From an uncultured Bacteroides sp. (lineage in GTDB: Bacteria > Bacteroidota > Bacteroidia > Bacteroidales > UBA932): 64,000 nt of DNA. A program made the position numbers and the translations under genes. Shown here piece by piece: positions 44,651 to 53,981 of this stretch (positions are counted from its first letter, which is position 1; every line of letters begins with the position of its first letter). A model generated the notes under the pieces. It ran no database searches. It was given only the letters and a program-made list of their open reading frames with translations, and had not been told where the DNA came from. The stretch is from positions 39,873-103,872 of the forward strand of contig UQQM01000003.1 of assembly GCA_900543205.1 (NCBI GenBank), read 5' to 3'.

Positions 44651-47010
44651 CGCTCTCCGCCGCCGGAGCTGCCGCACAGGAATACCCGAACGGACTGACC
44701 ATGGACAGCGTGGCCCCCAGGGCCGACTCGGCGTTCTTCGTCCGGGCACGCGCCCGCATGGATGAAATCCGCCTCAGGGAGCATCGTCCCACCGTAGGTC
44801 TGGTGCTGTCCGGCGGCGGAGCGAAAGGTGCGGCCCAGGTCGGAGCCCTGAAATATCTCGAAGAGATAGGCATGCCCGTGGACTTCGTCTGCGGCACCAG
44901 CATAGGCGGGATGATCGGAGGCATGTACGCCGTAGGCTACAGAAGCGGCGAGCTCGAAGCCCTTTTCCGCAACCAGGACTGGAACGTGATGCTCTCCGAC
45001 TATGTGGATCCTGTCTATATCCCGTATTCGATGAAGATGTACAACTCGCGCTATGTCGTCTCCATCCCCTTCGACACCGCGCGCGAGGTGTTCGACAGCC
45101 GCCTTCCGGAAGGACCGGGCTACCGCCGGCAGACCTTCCTCGGTTCGCTGCCTTCAGGCTACGCCTACGGCTTCAACGTGAACAATCTGCTGTCCAGCCT
45201 CACCGTCGGATGGCAGGACGATGTATCTTTCGCCGGACTTCCGCTGCCCTTCACCTGCGTGGCCACGGACGTGGTCTCCGGGAAGGCGAAGAACTGGAGC
45301 GAAGGTTCGCTGAACGCCGCGATGCGCTCCACGATGTCCATCCCGGCCCTGTTCGAGCCGGTGAGGTCGGACGGCATGGTGCTCGTCGACGGAGGCACAC
45401 GCAACAACTTCCCCACCGACATCGCCAGGGCGGCCGGGGTGGACTACATAATAGGCATAGACCTTTCGGACAGCAAGCCCGGATATGAGGAAGTCAACAA
45501 CCTCGTGGACATAGTGTGGCGTTTCATCGACATGCTCGGGGCGGACTCGTTCCACAAGAACGTGAAGCTGCCGGACGTGCTGATCAAGCCGGAGATATCC
45601 GGATATGACATGATGAGCTTCAGCCGCGCGGCGGTGGACACGATGCTCGTCCGGGGATACGCTGCCGCCAAAGCCAGATCCTCCGAACTCCTGAGGCTGA
45701 AGGAGCTGGTGGGAGCTGAGCTGCAGGATGCCGAAAACAAGGCGGTGAACATCGCCGAAACCCCTGTGCGGATCGGACAGATTCGCTTCCAGGGCGTGAG
45801 CGGGAAGGAGGCCGCGATTATTTCCAAGCTGCTGACCTTCGGGGAAGGGGCGACCGTCGGCAAGAAGGAGCTCGACGACGTCATGAGCAAATTCCAGGCT
45901 ACAGGGGCCTTCTCTTCCGTGACCTGGACCATGCTGGGTTCCGAAAGCCCTTACGAGCTGGTCTTCGACTTCGTCAAGGCTCCGGCCCACAACATAGGCC
46001 TGGGGTTCAGGATAGACACCGACGAATGGGCATCCCTGCTGTTCAACCTCGGCATCAACACCAACAGCATGACCGGCTCGCGCTTCAACTTCACCGCCAA
46101 GCTCGGGCAGAACCTCAAGGCTGACCTCCACTATTCCCTGGACTTCCCCAAATTCCCGGCAATCAACGTGAAGGCCTCCATATCGCGCTACAAGGGCAAT
46201 CTCGGCACCCCCTTCGAAAACATGACCTACGACGCCTCCTACTGGACGCACAAAGAGCTCGTCTACCTCACGGACGTACGCTGGACAAGGCTGAACTTCG
46301 AAGCCGGAATCAAGAACCAGTACGTTGACCTCAACAGGAACACGCATCTGGGCTCGGTCATCGAGGGGGCGTTCTCGGAAAAGGCCCTCAGCGGCGACTA
46401 TCTCGGAGCTTTCGCCTCAGGACGCCTCTACACCTTCGACGACTTCTACTACCCTTCCAAGGGCACCGACCTCTCCTTCAGCGTCAACTATGACTTCATG
46501 AAGTTCGGCGACCCGGAGTTCAATCCGGTTTTCGCCCTGGCGGCAAGCTTCAGGAGCGTGGTGAAAGCCGGCGAGAAATTCGCGATAATCCCGTCGGTCA
46601 ACCTCAGGGCCGTGCTGTCTCCGAGAACCACCGACAGCGAGGGGCATATCTACAAGAACCTTTCCGTACTGCATAGCAATTTCGTGGGAGGAGCCATCTC
46701 CGGACGCTACACCGACAGCCAGATTCCCTTCTTCGGCATAGACAATGTCATGGTGGCGGACGAATACCTGTGCACCGCCACCATGGAATTCCGCTACAAC
46801 CCCATAAGGAAGCTCTATGTCTCGGCGCTGGCCGGCCTCGTGGAGAGCAACGACAGCGCATCCAGGTTCATCCCGGAGTTCTCCCCCGACTGCTGGGCGT
46901 TCGGGGCCGAGATAGCCTACGACTTCGTGGCCGGGCCGATAAAGCTCAACTGCCACTGGTCAAGACCCTACAAATGGGGGCTGTACGCATCATTCGGTTT
47001 TGATTTCTGA
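44566..47010 (+). CDS. patatin-like phospholipase with BamA-like beta-barrel
   Basis: An 814-residue outer-membrane protein. After a signal peptide (SALAAWAVTLSAAGAAA) comes a patatin domain with the oxyanion loop SGGGAKGAAQVGAL, nucleophile Ser in GTSIGG and catalytic Asp in DGGTRNNFP, giving the Ser-Asp dyad of lipid acyl hydrolases. A POTRA-like segment (IGQIRFQGVSGKEAAIIS) follows, then about 350 residues of beta strands ending in Phe (ASFGFDF), typical of Omp85-type barrels. The layout matches PlpD-like type Vd proteins. The ATG at 44566 lies 85 nt inside rlmN; earlier starts would place the signal peptide too far in. Confidence 0.87.
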   Translation: MHDKDIKRTGHHGRLRNACRSALAAWAVTLSAAGAAAQEYPNGLTMDSVAPRADSAFFVRARARMDEIRLREHRPTVGLVLSGGGAKGAAQVGALKYLEEIGMPVDFVCGTSIGGMIGGMYAVGYRSGELEALFRNQDWNVMLSDYVDPVYIPYSMKMYNSRYVVSIPFDTAREVFDSRLPEGPGYRRQTFLGSLPSGYAYGFNVNNLLSSLTVGWQDDVSFAGLPLPFTCVATDVVSGKAKNWSEGSLNAAMRSTMSIPALFEPVRSDGMVLVDGGTRNNFPTDIARAAGVDYIIGIDLSDSKPGYEEVNNLVDIVWRFIDMLGADSFHKNVKLPDVLIKPEISGYDMMSFSRAAVDTMLVRGYAAAKARSSELLRLKELVGAELQDAENKAVNIAETPVRIGQIRFQGVSGKEAAIISKLLTFGEGATVGKKELDDVMSKFQATGAFSSVTWTMLGSESPYELVFDFVKAPAHNIGLGFRIDTDEWASLLFNLGINTNSMTGSRFNFTAKLGQNLKADLHYSLDFPKFPAINVKASISRYKGNLGTPFENMTYDASYWTHKELVYLTDVRWTRLNFEAGIKNQYVDLNRNTHLGSVIEGAFSEKALSGDYLGAFASGRLYTFDDFYYPSKGTDLSFSVNYDFMKFGDPEFNPVFALAASFRSVVKAGEKFAIIPSVNLRAVLSPRTTDSEGHIYKNLSVLHSNFVGGAISGRYTDSQIPFFGIDNVMVADEYLCTATMEFRYNPIRKLYVSALAGLVESNDSASRFIPEFSPDCWAFGAEIAYDFVAGPIKLNCHWSRPYKWGLYASFGFDF

Positions 47011-47474
47011 TGGACGAAAGACAGAAGAAGATACTCGGAAAGCTCGAGCGCCAGTGCGCCAGACGGGAATATTGCAGCTCCGACATGCTCAAGAAGGCCG
47101 CCGGACTGCTTGACGGGGATCTTGCGGCCGCACAGGAGCTGCTGGACAGCCTTACGGCTGACGGATTCCTGGACGACAGGCGGTATGCGGCAGCGTTCGC
47201 AAGGGAGAAGTCAGGAATCACCGGATGGGGCCCCGTCAAGATAAGGTTCGCGCTTTCAGCCAAGCGCATCCCTCCGGAAATCATAGCCGGAGCCCTGGAG
47301 GAAATCGACGGGGAGAGGGCCGTCCAAAAGCTCAGGAAGCTGATGGAAGCCAGATGGAAGACTCTCGCAGGCGACGAAGCCGCGAAGCTCAAACTGATAA
47401 AATATGCGCTGTCAAGAGGCTACGACTACGACATAGTCCGCACCCTCGCCGATGAAATGACAAAGCCGGACTAA
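47010..47474 (+). CDS. recX: regulatory protein RecX
   Basis: A 154-residue helical protein of the RecX family, which modulates RecA filaments. The three-helix repeats are recognisable: YCSSDMLKKAAGLLDG, LLDSLTADGFLDDRRYAAAFAREK and WGPVKIRFALSAKRIP. recA itself is 4 kb away on the other strand. The ATG overlaps the patatin stop by 1 nt, and the 3' end overlaps the convergent acetyltransferase gene by 4 nt. Confidence 0.87.
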   Translation: MDERQKKILGKLERQCARREYCSSDMLKKAAGLLDGDLAAAQELLDSLTADGFLDDRRYAAAFAREKSGITGWGPVKIRFALSAKRIPPEIIAGALEEIDGERAVQKLRKLMEARWKTLAGDEAAKLKLIKYALSRGYDYDIVRTLADEMTKPD

Positions 47475-47941
47475 AGCTTCAGACGGTATTTGACATTGCG
47501 GTGCCCGGCGCGCTCCACCATGCCCTCGGCCTCGAAGCCCAGCCTCGCATACGACTCGCCCCCGTCCGGATAATCCGCATCCGCATAGCTCATCACGTCA
47601 TCGGGGCGGACCTCGTCAATGAAGGCCCGGAGCAGCTTGCCCATCCCGCCGACCACTCTTATTCCCGGCAGCGAAGCATAGCGTATCCACTCGTATGAAC
47701 TCACGCGCCTGCCCTCCTTGAGCCAGCGCCTCGCATTGGAAAATACGGCCACCGCGACCAGGCTTCCGGGTGGAAGCTGGGTTTCCGAGGCCCCGGTGCT
47801 GCGCTCCACGAACAGGCCGTAGCGATAACGGCCGCCGGTGGCGCCGAGCCTGTGGTATGAATCCAGAAAAGCGTCCGATTCCGCCTTGCAGATGCGCCGG
47901 ACGCAGCAGTTGCGCGCGAATACGGCGGACAGATTGTCCAT
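47471..47941 (-). CDS. GNAT-like acyltransferase, function unknown
   Basis: A 156-residue protein whose order of strands and helices fits the GNAT fold: GSLVAVAVFSNAR strand pair, IRVVGGMGKLLRAFIDEV in the position of the acyl-CoA-binding motif, and ESYARLGFEAEG near the end. The classical Q/RxxGxG/A motif is weak. Relatives appear in phage genomes, but no phage genes surround this one. It is coupled to tdk by a 1-nt overlap. Substrate unknown. Confidence 0.6.
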   Translation of the reverse strand: MDNLSAVFARNCCVRRICKAESDAFLDSYHRLGATGGRYRYGLFVERSTGASETQLPPGSLVAVAVFSNARRWLKEGRRVSSYEWIRYASLPGIRVVGGMGKLLRAFIDEVRPDDVMSYADADYPDGGESYARLGFEAEGMVERAGHRNVKYRLKL

Positions 47942-48516
47942 TACTCCGATTCTTCGGCTACCGCCTTCAGATAGCAGTCACGGCAGAGCGGCTCATAGAC
48001 ATCCTTCTCGCCCAGCAGCACGAGGTCTTCGCTCTTGTTGAGGCGGTGGGAATAATTCGCAAGGCTGCCGCAGCGCACGCATATCGCATGGACCTTCTGC
48101 ACGTCCTCCGCCACGGCCATCAGCTTGGGGATAGGGCCGAAGGGCACGCCCTTGAAATCGGTGTCCAGGCCCGCCACGATGACCCTCACGCCCCTGTTGG
48201 CCAGGGTCTGGCACACGTCCACGAGGCTTTCGTCGAAGAACTGTGCCTCGTCTATGCCCACGACCTGCACGTCGCCGGCCACGTCGAGAATCTCCGAGGG
48301 AGAAGAAACCGGTGTGGACCCTATCTTGTGAAGGTCATGGGAGACGACCTCCACATCGGAATATCTTCTGTCGATTGCAGGCTTGAAAATGGCTATCTTC
48401 TGGTTGGCGAACCGCGCCCGGCGCAGGCGGCGTATGAGCTCCTCCGTCTTGCCGGAGAACATTGAGCCGCATACGACCTCGATGCAGCCCGATTTTCTAT
48501 GTCCTTCTGAATACAT
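47941..48516 (-). CDS. tdk: thymidine kinase (type II)
   Basis: A 191-residue TK1-type enzyme that phosphorylates thymidine for salvage. Walker A is [11 protein letters not shown], Walker [11 protein letters not shown] with the catalytic Glu, and the lasso/zinc lobe has CVRCG and CRDC. Length is normal. It is first in a two-gene minus-strand unit with the GNAT-like gene. Confidence 0.95.
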   Translation of the reverse strand: MYSEGHRKSGCIEVVCGSMFSGKTEELIRRLRRARFANQKIAIFKPAIDRRYSDVEVVSHDLHKIGSTPVSSPSEILDVAGDVQVVGIDEAQFFDESLVDVCQTLANRGVRVIVAGLDTDFKGVPFGPIPKLMAVAEDVQKVHAICVRCGSLANYSHRLNKSEDLVLLGEKDVYEPLCRDCYLKAVAEESE

Positions 48517-48577
48517 GGTCAGGCGAATTGAGCCCCAAAATTACCGCTTATTATCCATTTTGCAAAACCGGAGGCTC

Positions 48578-48961
48578 TCAGTTCGTGCTCACCACGCTCT
48601 GGCCGAAGGGAATCAGGGCAAGCTTCGCGAGCTTGAGGTGCTGGTTGCCGAATGGGATGCCGATTATCGTCACGTAGAAAATCGCGGCGAGAACGGCATG
48701 GATGACGGCAATCACTATGCCGCCGAGCAATATCCAGAGCAGATTGAAGCAGAAGCTCAGGCAACTCATCGGCATGCGGGTAAGCTCCGGAGTGTTGCCG
48801 AAGGGCCACATCGCGAAACTACCTATCTTGATCAGCTGCACCCCGAACGGGATGCCGATTACCGTGATGCAGAAAATGAGCCCGACCACCATGTATCCGA
48901 GCCCGAGAACAAGGCCGCCCAGCAGCAGCCACAGCAGGTTTCCAAGAACAGACATTGTCAA
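48578..48961 (-). CDS. YccF-type membrane protein
   Basis: A 127-residue inner-membrane protein with two copies of the YccF domain: LLGGLVLGLGYMVVGLIFC followed by ITVIGIPFGVQLIKIG, and ILLGGIVIAVIHAVLAAIFY followed by VTIIGIPFGNQHLKLA. The repeated IGIPFG motif is the family mark. Function is unknown. Its start overlaps the stop of the upstream 89-residue gene by 4 nt. Confidence 0.87.
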   Translation of the reverse strand: MTMSVLGNLLWLLLGGLVLGLGYMVVGLIFCITVIGIPFGVQLIKIGSFAMWPFGNTPELTRMPMSCLSFCFNLLWILLGGIVIAVIHAVLAAIFYVTIIGIPFGNQHLKLAKLALIPFGQSVVSTN

Positions 48962-49227
48962 AGATTCTTAAGCCATTTCTTTCCCCTCTTGGTATACATC
49001 CATATTATGATACCGATGCAAATGACGCATATTACAGCAAAAAACGTTACCAAGGGCCATAATAAATGAAAGCAATGAAGTCGAAATGACACCAGATTTC
49101 CGGCCACGAGTGCCGTAAAAGTGATTTTGGCAAGATCGTAAAAAAATTTGCCCAATGTCTCGCGGCCGGAGTTCTCCTTGTCGCGAACTCCTGGCAGACA
49201 CTGCTGCCGGACGTTGAAATCTTTCAT
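48958..49227 (-). CDS. small membrane protein, possibly DUF6722-like
   Basis: An 89-residue protein with two hydrophobic segments (ITFTALVAGNLVSF and the long LLWPLVTFFAVICVICIGIIIWM) and a basic C-terminus (KRGKKWLKNL). LGKFFYDLAKITF near residue 25 resembles small Bacteroidales membrane proteins grouped as DUF6722, a tentative match from memory. It is coupled to the YccF gene by a 4-nt overlap. The 64-nt gap before the next minus-strand gene shows no hairpin. Confidence 0.6.
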   Translation of the reverse strand: MKDFNVRQQCLPGVRDKENSGRETLGKFFYDLAKITFTALVAGNLVSFRLHCFHLLWPLVTFFAVICVICIGIIIWMYTKRGKKWLKNL

Positions 49228-49291
49228 AATTTTTAAATTTTAGTCAAGTTTCCCGAAGTTACTGAAAATTCAGGAAAAGGCAACAATCATT

Positions 49292-50536
49292 TTATTCAAG
49301 CAGCCGCACGGCACCGTTCCAGCCGAGAGTGCGGTAATAGGCGTTCAGCACCGGCCAGGAGGAAGAGGGGAAATATACGCTGAGCCCGCAGCAGCGTTCG
49401 AGTTCGAGATTGAAGAACGAAGGGGTCTCGGCGTGATAGACCACGCAGTCATCCAGAGCGGAGTCCAGCTCCGCAAGCAGGGCGGGGTCCGGGGACAGGG
49501 CAGCGGCCAGATCCCTGAGGTCGTAGTAGAAATAGTACATCTTGCTGTTATAGAAGTACTTCTGGACGTTGTTCCTGTCGATTCCCGGCAGGTTCTCTCC
49601 TGCGTCTTCGATTATGGCAGCGAAGGCGGAGGCCAGCCTGTCGAGCTTCGAACAATCAACCAGGCTCACGGTCGCCGAGCGCTCAAGACCGTCATCCTTG
49701 CTGTCATACTGTTCGAAATATTCCCTGCAGACCTTCTCCACGTCGGGAGAGGAGCCGCCTAGCAGGTTCATGACCATGGTATCGTAGACGAAGCCCTGGG
49801 CCAGCACCTCCGTGGGTGAGAATGCCACCATGTCGCAGACATTCCTGAACTCCCAGGCAACCTCCACGCAGCCGAGCATGCAGGCGTCAAGTATAAGATA
49901 GTCAAGGTGCATTGGAATCGCGGCGGCGAAATCCTGCACGTCGATTTCGATGGAATTGGAGGAAGAGCCGTCGTAATACGCACCCATGGTCTTGGTAAGC
50001 GGAAGAGGGACGGACGGGTCGGGGCCGAATTCAGCAAGCGTCCTCACGTAAGGATTTTCGCCTCTCGGGCTGTAGCCGACCGGAATCCAGCCGCTGGCGT
50101 GCGAGGAGAAGAGCATTCCGTAGCTTTCTGACGGAAACATCTCCTGGACATCAAGCAGCATCTCATGTATCGCATCGGCCGAAGCACCCACAGCGTGTTC
50201 GGAGTACACCTTGAGCGTGTCGGTATGCACACTTCCCTCGTCCCGGTAGAGCCTCAGCAGCACGGGCGGGTTGGGCGTGTCGTAGCCTCCGCCCGGGAGA
50301 GTGTTGTGGCAGTATGCCACCACGGCCCTGTCCCGCACCCGTTCGGGCAGGACTCCGCCCTTCATGTCTTCAAGATTGTCCAGGAGGTAGCCGCTCAGGT
50401 TGTTGTAGCCGAGGGCGCAGTAGATGAACACATCGCTGTACGGTCCGTCTTCATCCGCGCGCATCCCGTCCCGGCTGCAGGATACGGCGGCCAGGGCGCA
50501 GAGCATGAGCAGAAATATGCACGTATACTTTTTCAC
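49292..50536 (-). CDS. clostripain-type (C11) cysteine peptidase, lipoprotein
   Basis: A 414-residue exported lipoprotein; the GTG start at 50536 gives a clean signal peptide with lipobox LAAVSC-SR, while the longer open frame upstream is out of character. The peptidase shows the C11 dyad: His in FSSHASGW and Cys in LDACMLGCVE. Clostripain-like enzymes cleave after basic residues and are often self-activated. Bacteroidota have many such lipoproteins, some acting as toxins such as fragipain activators, others in protein turnover. It is divergent from xerD. Confidence 0.84.
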   Translation of the reverse strand: MKKYTCIFLLMLCALAAVSCSRDGMRADEDGPYSDVFIYCALGYNNLSGYLLDNLEDMKGGVLPERVRDRAVVAYCHNTLPGGGYDTPNPPVLLRLYRDEGSVHTDTLKVYSEHAVGASADAIHEMLLDVQEMFPSESYGMLFSSHASGWIPVGYSPRGENPYVRTLAEFGPDPSVPLPLTKTMGAYYDGSSSNSIEIDVQDFAAAIPMHLDYLILDACMLGCVEVAWEFRNVCDMVAFSPTEVLAQGFVYDTMVMNLLGGSSPDVEKVCREYFEQYDSKDDGLERSATVSLVDCSKLDRLASAFAAIIEDAGENLPGIDRNNVQKYFYNSKMYYFYYDLRDLAAALSPDPALLAELDSALDDCVVYHAETPSFFNLELERCCGLSVYFPSSSWPVLNAYYRTLGWNGAVRLLE

Positions 50537-50592
50537 GACCCGGCAAGTTAGGCAATATTTCCTTTCCGGCCAACGTTTCCGCCGATTATTCC

Positions 50593-50704
50593 TATATTTG
50601 CCGCTGACGCGCCATCTATACTGTAGCGCCTCGGCATAACAAATGTTGTTTGTTCTGCGCTCGGCTTCTGCGTATATTTGCCGCTGACGCGCCATCTATA
50701 CTGT
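50593..50704 (+). repeat. duplicated 32-nt promoter-bearing direct repeat
   Basis: Two identical 32-nt copies (50593-50624 and 50673-50704) start with TATATTTG, a perfect -7 element, and continue with a shared GC-rich part ending ACTGT. They are 80 nt apart. The second has TTTG at 50650-50653, 20 nt upstream, and is the likely xerD promoter; the first has no clear TTTG. Confidence 0.8.
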
Positions 50705-50718
50705 TACATTTGTATATT

Positions 50719-51600
50719 TTGGACAGGAATCTGGAAAGAATAGTCAAGGACTTCGCCTATCATCTTGGCGTGGAGAGGCAGATGTCGCCGAACACGGTGG
50801 CGTCCTACTGCTCCGACGTGCGGGCATTCCTCGAAGCCTCCGGAACGCCGCCGCAGGAGAGCGGTGCCGACGAGCTCGCCGGCTATTTCAGTTCGTTATC
50901 CAAAACGGTTTCAAGCCGCTCCCAGGCCAGGGCGATGAGCGCGCTCAGGTCCTTCTTCGACTGGATGATAACTGAAGGCGACAGGAAGGACAACCCCTGC
51001 GACGGCCTTGACCAGCCGAAGATAGGGCGGAACCTCCCCGAAGTCCTTTCCGTGGAGGAAGTTTCCGCAATCATGGATTCCGTCCCAAGCGGAACCTGGA
51101 CAGGAGTGCGCGACCGCGCGATACTGGAGATTCTCTACGGCTGCGGGCTGAGGGTTTCCGAACTCTGCTCCCTGAAGATTTCTTCGGTCTACCTCGACGA
51201 GGCCTTCGTCCGCGTCATCGGGAAAGGCAACAAGGAAAGACTGGTCCCGCTCGGGGAGATGGCCGCCGGGGCGTTTTCCGACTATCTCGGGCTGCGTCCC
51301 GAACCTGCGCTGCCGGCATACGGCGACATAGCCTTCCTCAACAGGTTCGGCCGTCCGCTGAGCCGCGTCAGCGTGTTCAACATGGTGAAGAGGCAGGCAC
51401 TCGCCGCAGGAGTGCGCAAGGAGATTTCCCCGCATACCTTCAGGCACTCGTTCGCGACCCACCTGGTGGAGAACGGCGCCGACCTGAGGGTGGTGCAGGA
51501 GATGCTCGGACACGAATCCATACTCACCACCGAAATCTACACCCACATAGACTCCGCCAGCTGGCAGCAGGAGATTCTCAGCCACCATCCGAGACGCTAG
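50719..51600 (+). CDS. xerD: XerD-like tyrosine recombinase
   Basis: A 293-residue site-specific recombinase for chromosome-dimer resolution at dif. The N-terminal SAM-like domain (MSPNTVASYCSDVRAFLE) precedes the catalytic domain with Arg in YGCGLRVSEL, Lys in GKGNKERLVP, HTFRHSFATHL, GHESILTTEIY with the last His and the nucleophile Tyr. No ATG fits; a TTG at 50719 gives the normal XerD start DRNLERIVKDF, and a TTG at 50710 is the alternative. XerD is favoured over XerC from N-terminal similarity only. The end overlaps the convergent HhH gene by 23 nt. Confidence 0.87.
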   Translation: MDRNLERIVKDFAYHLGVERQMSPNTVASYCSDVRAFLEASGTPPQESGADELAGYFSSLSKTVSSRSQARAMSALRSFFDWMITEGDRKDNPCDGLDQPKIGRNLPEVLSVEEVSAIMDSVPSGTWTGVRDRAILEILYGCGLRVSELCSLKISSVYLDEAFVRVIGKGNKERLVPLGEMAAGAFSDYLGLRPEPALPAYGDIAFLNRFGRPLSRVSVFNMVKRQALAAGVRKEISPHTFRHSFATHLVENGADLRVVQEMLGHESILTTEIYTHIDSASWQQEILSHHPRR

Positions 51601-52543
51601 CGATACGGCAGCGCGCAAGCCTTGACGCATCCTCCTCCGGAAGTATGCCGGCCTCCGCAATCCCCTCCACCGAGAGGCTGTCGGCCGGAGTGTTCTCCCT
51701 GTAGAGCACGATGGCCCGCGCCGCCTGCCAGGTCCTGATATACGGATGCTCGCGCAGCTTTTCGGCAGGAAGCGTCCATATCTCGAACGGGGCGGGCTCC
51801 GGACAACTGATCAGATCCTTCAGGGCATCGTAGCGCTCCCGGCCGAAATTGTAGATGTCCATGAGCTGTTCCGGATACGAATAGCCCCCGAGCTCGGAGC
51901 GGTACTCCACCATTTTGGCGGCGAAATACGGGCCTATCCCGGGCAACGCGTCGAAAGCCGCCGAATCGGCTGAATTGATGTCGACCAGGGGAATACGGAT
52001 ATACGGCTCCAGCCGCCTGTAGATCGAGTCCGACACCACGAAGGACTTCGCGAAATCGCCCTTGCGCCGGAAACGGCCTCCCTTGGAACGGTAGTTGACT
52101 ATGGACTGCGCCTGCTTCTCGCTGAATCCCAGGCGCACGAGCTCTTCGGCGCTCACGGTATTAGGATTGAATTCGAACGACTCCACCCTGCGCGTGCGGC
52201 GGCGGGCCTCCTGCACCCTGGGAGAATGGGCGGCCTCGCGCCTGAAAGTGTCCGCTGACAGCTCCGGCACCATTGGCGCAGCTGTCGTCTGGGTCGCGCG
52301 GACCTCCCGTGGAGCTTCAGCACGGGCCCCGGAAACGGGACTGTCCGAAGACGGGACGGCATGGCGCACGACATAGACCGTGTCCGGACTGTCCCTGGCA
52401 GCCTCTATGCCAAGCAGGGCCGCCCTGTTGATGAAGAGCGCGGCCTGATAGCCTATCACGAGAAACACGAGCGATATCGCGCCTGTCTTGAACACTGCGG
52501 AGCTTCCGCTACTCTTCTCCGCCGCTTCCTTCCTCTCCCTCAT
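51578..52543 (-). CDS. helix-hairpin-helix (ComEA-like) protein
   Basis: A 321-residue protein with one N-terminal membrane helix (GAISLVFLVIGYQAALFI), a low-complexity linker, and several helix-hairpin-helix units: NPNTVSAEELVRLGFSEKQAQ, DINSADSAAFDALPGIGPYFAAKM and later ones. ComEA-type HhH proteins bind DNA during uptake, but Bacteroidota relatives are not characterised. I chose the ATG at 52543, which has a GGAG-type site upstream; it lies 35 nt inside rsmI. Confidence 0.75.
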   Translation of the reverse strand: MRERKEAAEKSSGSSAVFKTGAISLVFLVIGYQAALFINRAALLGIEAARDSPDTVYVVRHAVPSSDSPVSGARAEAPREVRATQTTAAPMVPELSADTFRREAAHSPRVQEARRRTRRVESFEFNPNTVSAEELVRLGFSEKQAQSIVNYRSKGGRFRRKGDFAKSFVVSDSIYRRLEPYIRIPLVDINSADSAAFDALPGIGPYFAAKMVEYRSELGGYSYPEQLMDIYNFGRERYDALKDLISCPEPAPFEIWTLPAEKLREHPYIRTWQAARAIVLYRENTPADSLSVEGIAEAGILPEEDASRLARCRIASVSDGG

Positions 52544-53270
52544 CTCCGCTCCTGTATTTGTTCCTGTGCACAGTGTTCCTGACACGGTCGGCTCCTGCGA
52601 CGGTCAGCACTATTTCGCCCCTAGGAGGGCATTCACGGAAATGCGCGAGGACCTCGGCCAGGGTTCCTCTCACATGTTCTTCATGGATTTTGGAGATTTC
52701 ACGGGAGACACAGCAGCGCCGCTGCTCTCCGAAGGCCGCGGCAAACTGTTCGAGAGTCTTGACGAGCCGGGCCGGCGATTCATAGAATATCATAGTCCTT
52801 GTCTCTTTGGTTAAGTTCTCTATCTGTGACTGGCGTCCTTTCTTGTGGGGCAGGAAGCCCTCGAAGCAGAAGCGGTCGCAGGGCAGCCCGGACGACACTA
52901 TGGCCGGGATGCAGGCCGTGGGGCCCGGCAGCGTGCGGACTTCTATCCCCTCCTCCGCGCAGGCTCTGGCGAGCAGGAAGCCGGGGTCTGAGATTCCCGG
53001 GGTGCCGGCATCGCTGACAAGCGCGACGTCCGCCCCGGCAAGTATGCGGCCACGCACCATCTCCACGGTCTGGTGCTCATTGTACTTGTGGTGCGGAAGC
53101 AGCCTGCCCTCTATGCCGAAATGCTTCAGGAGCACGCCGGTCGTGCGCGTGTCCTCTGCGAGTATGAGGTCGGCCTCCTTGAGCACCCTGACCGCCCTGC
53201 AGCTCATGTCCTCAAGATTCCCGACCGGAGTCGGCACTATATAAAGTATGCCCTGTCCCTCTGTCTCCAT
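52509..53270 (-). CDS. rsmI: 16S rRNA (cytidine-1402 2'-O) methyltransferase
   Basis: A 253-residue member of the tetrapyrrole-methylase fold family that methylates the ribose of C1402. Diagnostic motifs are IVPTPVGNLEDMS, LAEDTRTT, LVSDAGTPGISDPG and LPGPTACIPAIVSSGL. The C-terminal tail of about 20 residues is unusually rich in Glu and Gly. It overlaps the HhH gene and is divergent from rplY. Confidence 0.94.
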   Translation of the reverse strand: METEGQGILYIVPTPVGNLEDMSCRAVRVLKEADLILAEDTRTTGVLLKHFGIEGRLLPHHKYNEHQTVEMVRGRILAGADVALVSDAGTPGISDPGFLLARACAEEGIEVRTLPGPTACIPAIVSSGLPCDRFCFEGFLPHKKGRQSQIENLTKETRTMIFYESPARLVKTLEQFAAAFGEQRRCCVSREISKIHEEHVRGTLAEVLAHFRECPPRGEIVLTVAGADRVRNTVHRNKYRSGDEGEEGSGGEE

Positions 53271-53284
53271 AAACTTCAGTCACA

Positions 53285-53317
53285 TTTGCAAATATATGAT
53301 AATATTCCGTATATTTG
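53285..53317 (+). promoter_or_regulatory. rplY promoter
   Basis: TTTG at 53285-53288 and TATATTTG at 53310-53317 with a 21-nt spacer, followed by an 85-nt untranslated leader to the rplY ATG. Confidence 0.68.
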
Positions 53318-53402
53318 CGCGCATTTTAAAACCATGGGGTTTTGGTGCAATGGGATCCGGTTCCGCACCGGATTGAGTAACACATTTTCAAATTTATCAG
53401 AA

Positions 53403-53969
53403 ATGCAGCATTTCGAACTCAAGGGCCAGGCCCGCAAGGCAGGCAACAAGGCCGTGATCAAGGCTATCCGCAGACAGGGGCTCGTACCCTGCAACCTCTA
53501 CGGATGCGGGATGGACAATGTCCTCTTCACCGTTGACGCAAAGGAGCTCAGGGCTCTGACCAACACTCCCCAGTCCTACATCGTAGATCTCGTTATCGAC
53601 GGAGGCAAGGCCCAGACCGCCGTGCTCCACGAGCTTCAGTGGCACCCCGTCTCAGACGAATGCCTCCACGTGGACTTCCTCGCAGTGAACGAAACCAAGC
53701 CCGTGACAATCAACGTTCCCCTCGAAATCACCGGACACGCCGTCGGCGTACAGCAGGGTGGAAAGTTCTATCAGAGGGAGCGCAAGATTCGCATCAGCGC
53801 CCTGCTCAAGAACCTCCCCGACAAGGTTACCGTGGACATCTCGTCCCTCGGACTTGACAAGAGGATCAAGGCCGGCGACATCACCGTCGACAACGCCGCC
53901 GTCCTCACCGACAAGGATACCATCATCTGCGGCGTCAAGGCTACCCGCAACTCGGCTGCACAGCAGTAA
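53403..53969 (+). CDS. rplY: ribosomal protein bL25 (Ctc type)
   Basis: A 188-residue bL25 of the two-domain general-stress (Ctc) type that binds 5S rRNA. The N-terminal domain has GQARKAGNKAVIKAIRRQG and LVPCNLYG; the C-terminal beta domain has VNVPLEITGHAVGVQQGG-like sequence and DKVTVDISSLGLDK. The ATG at 53403 follows a clear leader. pth starts 12 nt after its stop. Confidence 0.93.
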   Translation: MQHFELKGQARKAGNKAVIKAIRRQGLVPCNLYGCGMDNVLFTVDAKELRALTNTPQSYIVDLVIDGGKAQTAVLHELQWHPVSDECLHVDFLAVNETKPVTINVPLEITGHAVGVQQGGKFYQRERKIRISALLKNLPDKVTVDISSLGLDKRIKAGDITVDNAAVLTDKDTIICGVKATRNSAAQQ

Positions 53970-53981
53970 AATCCGCAAGCC

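Noticed and set aside
47471-47941. Prophage remnant around the GNAT-like gene
   Set aside because: Flanked by recX and tdk with coupled overlaps; no integrase, structural or lysis genes nearby.
50593-50704. CRISPR array or dif-type site
   Set aside because: Only two repeat copies, each starting with a promoter element; no further repeats, no cas genes, and no dif-like arms recognised.
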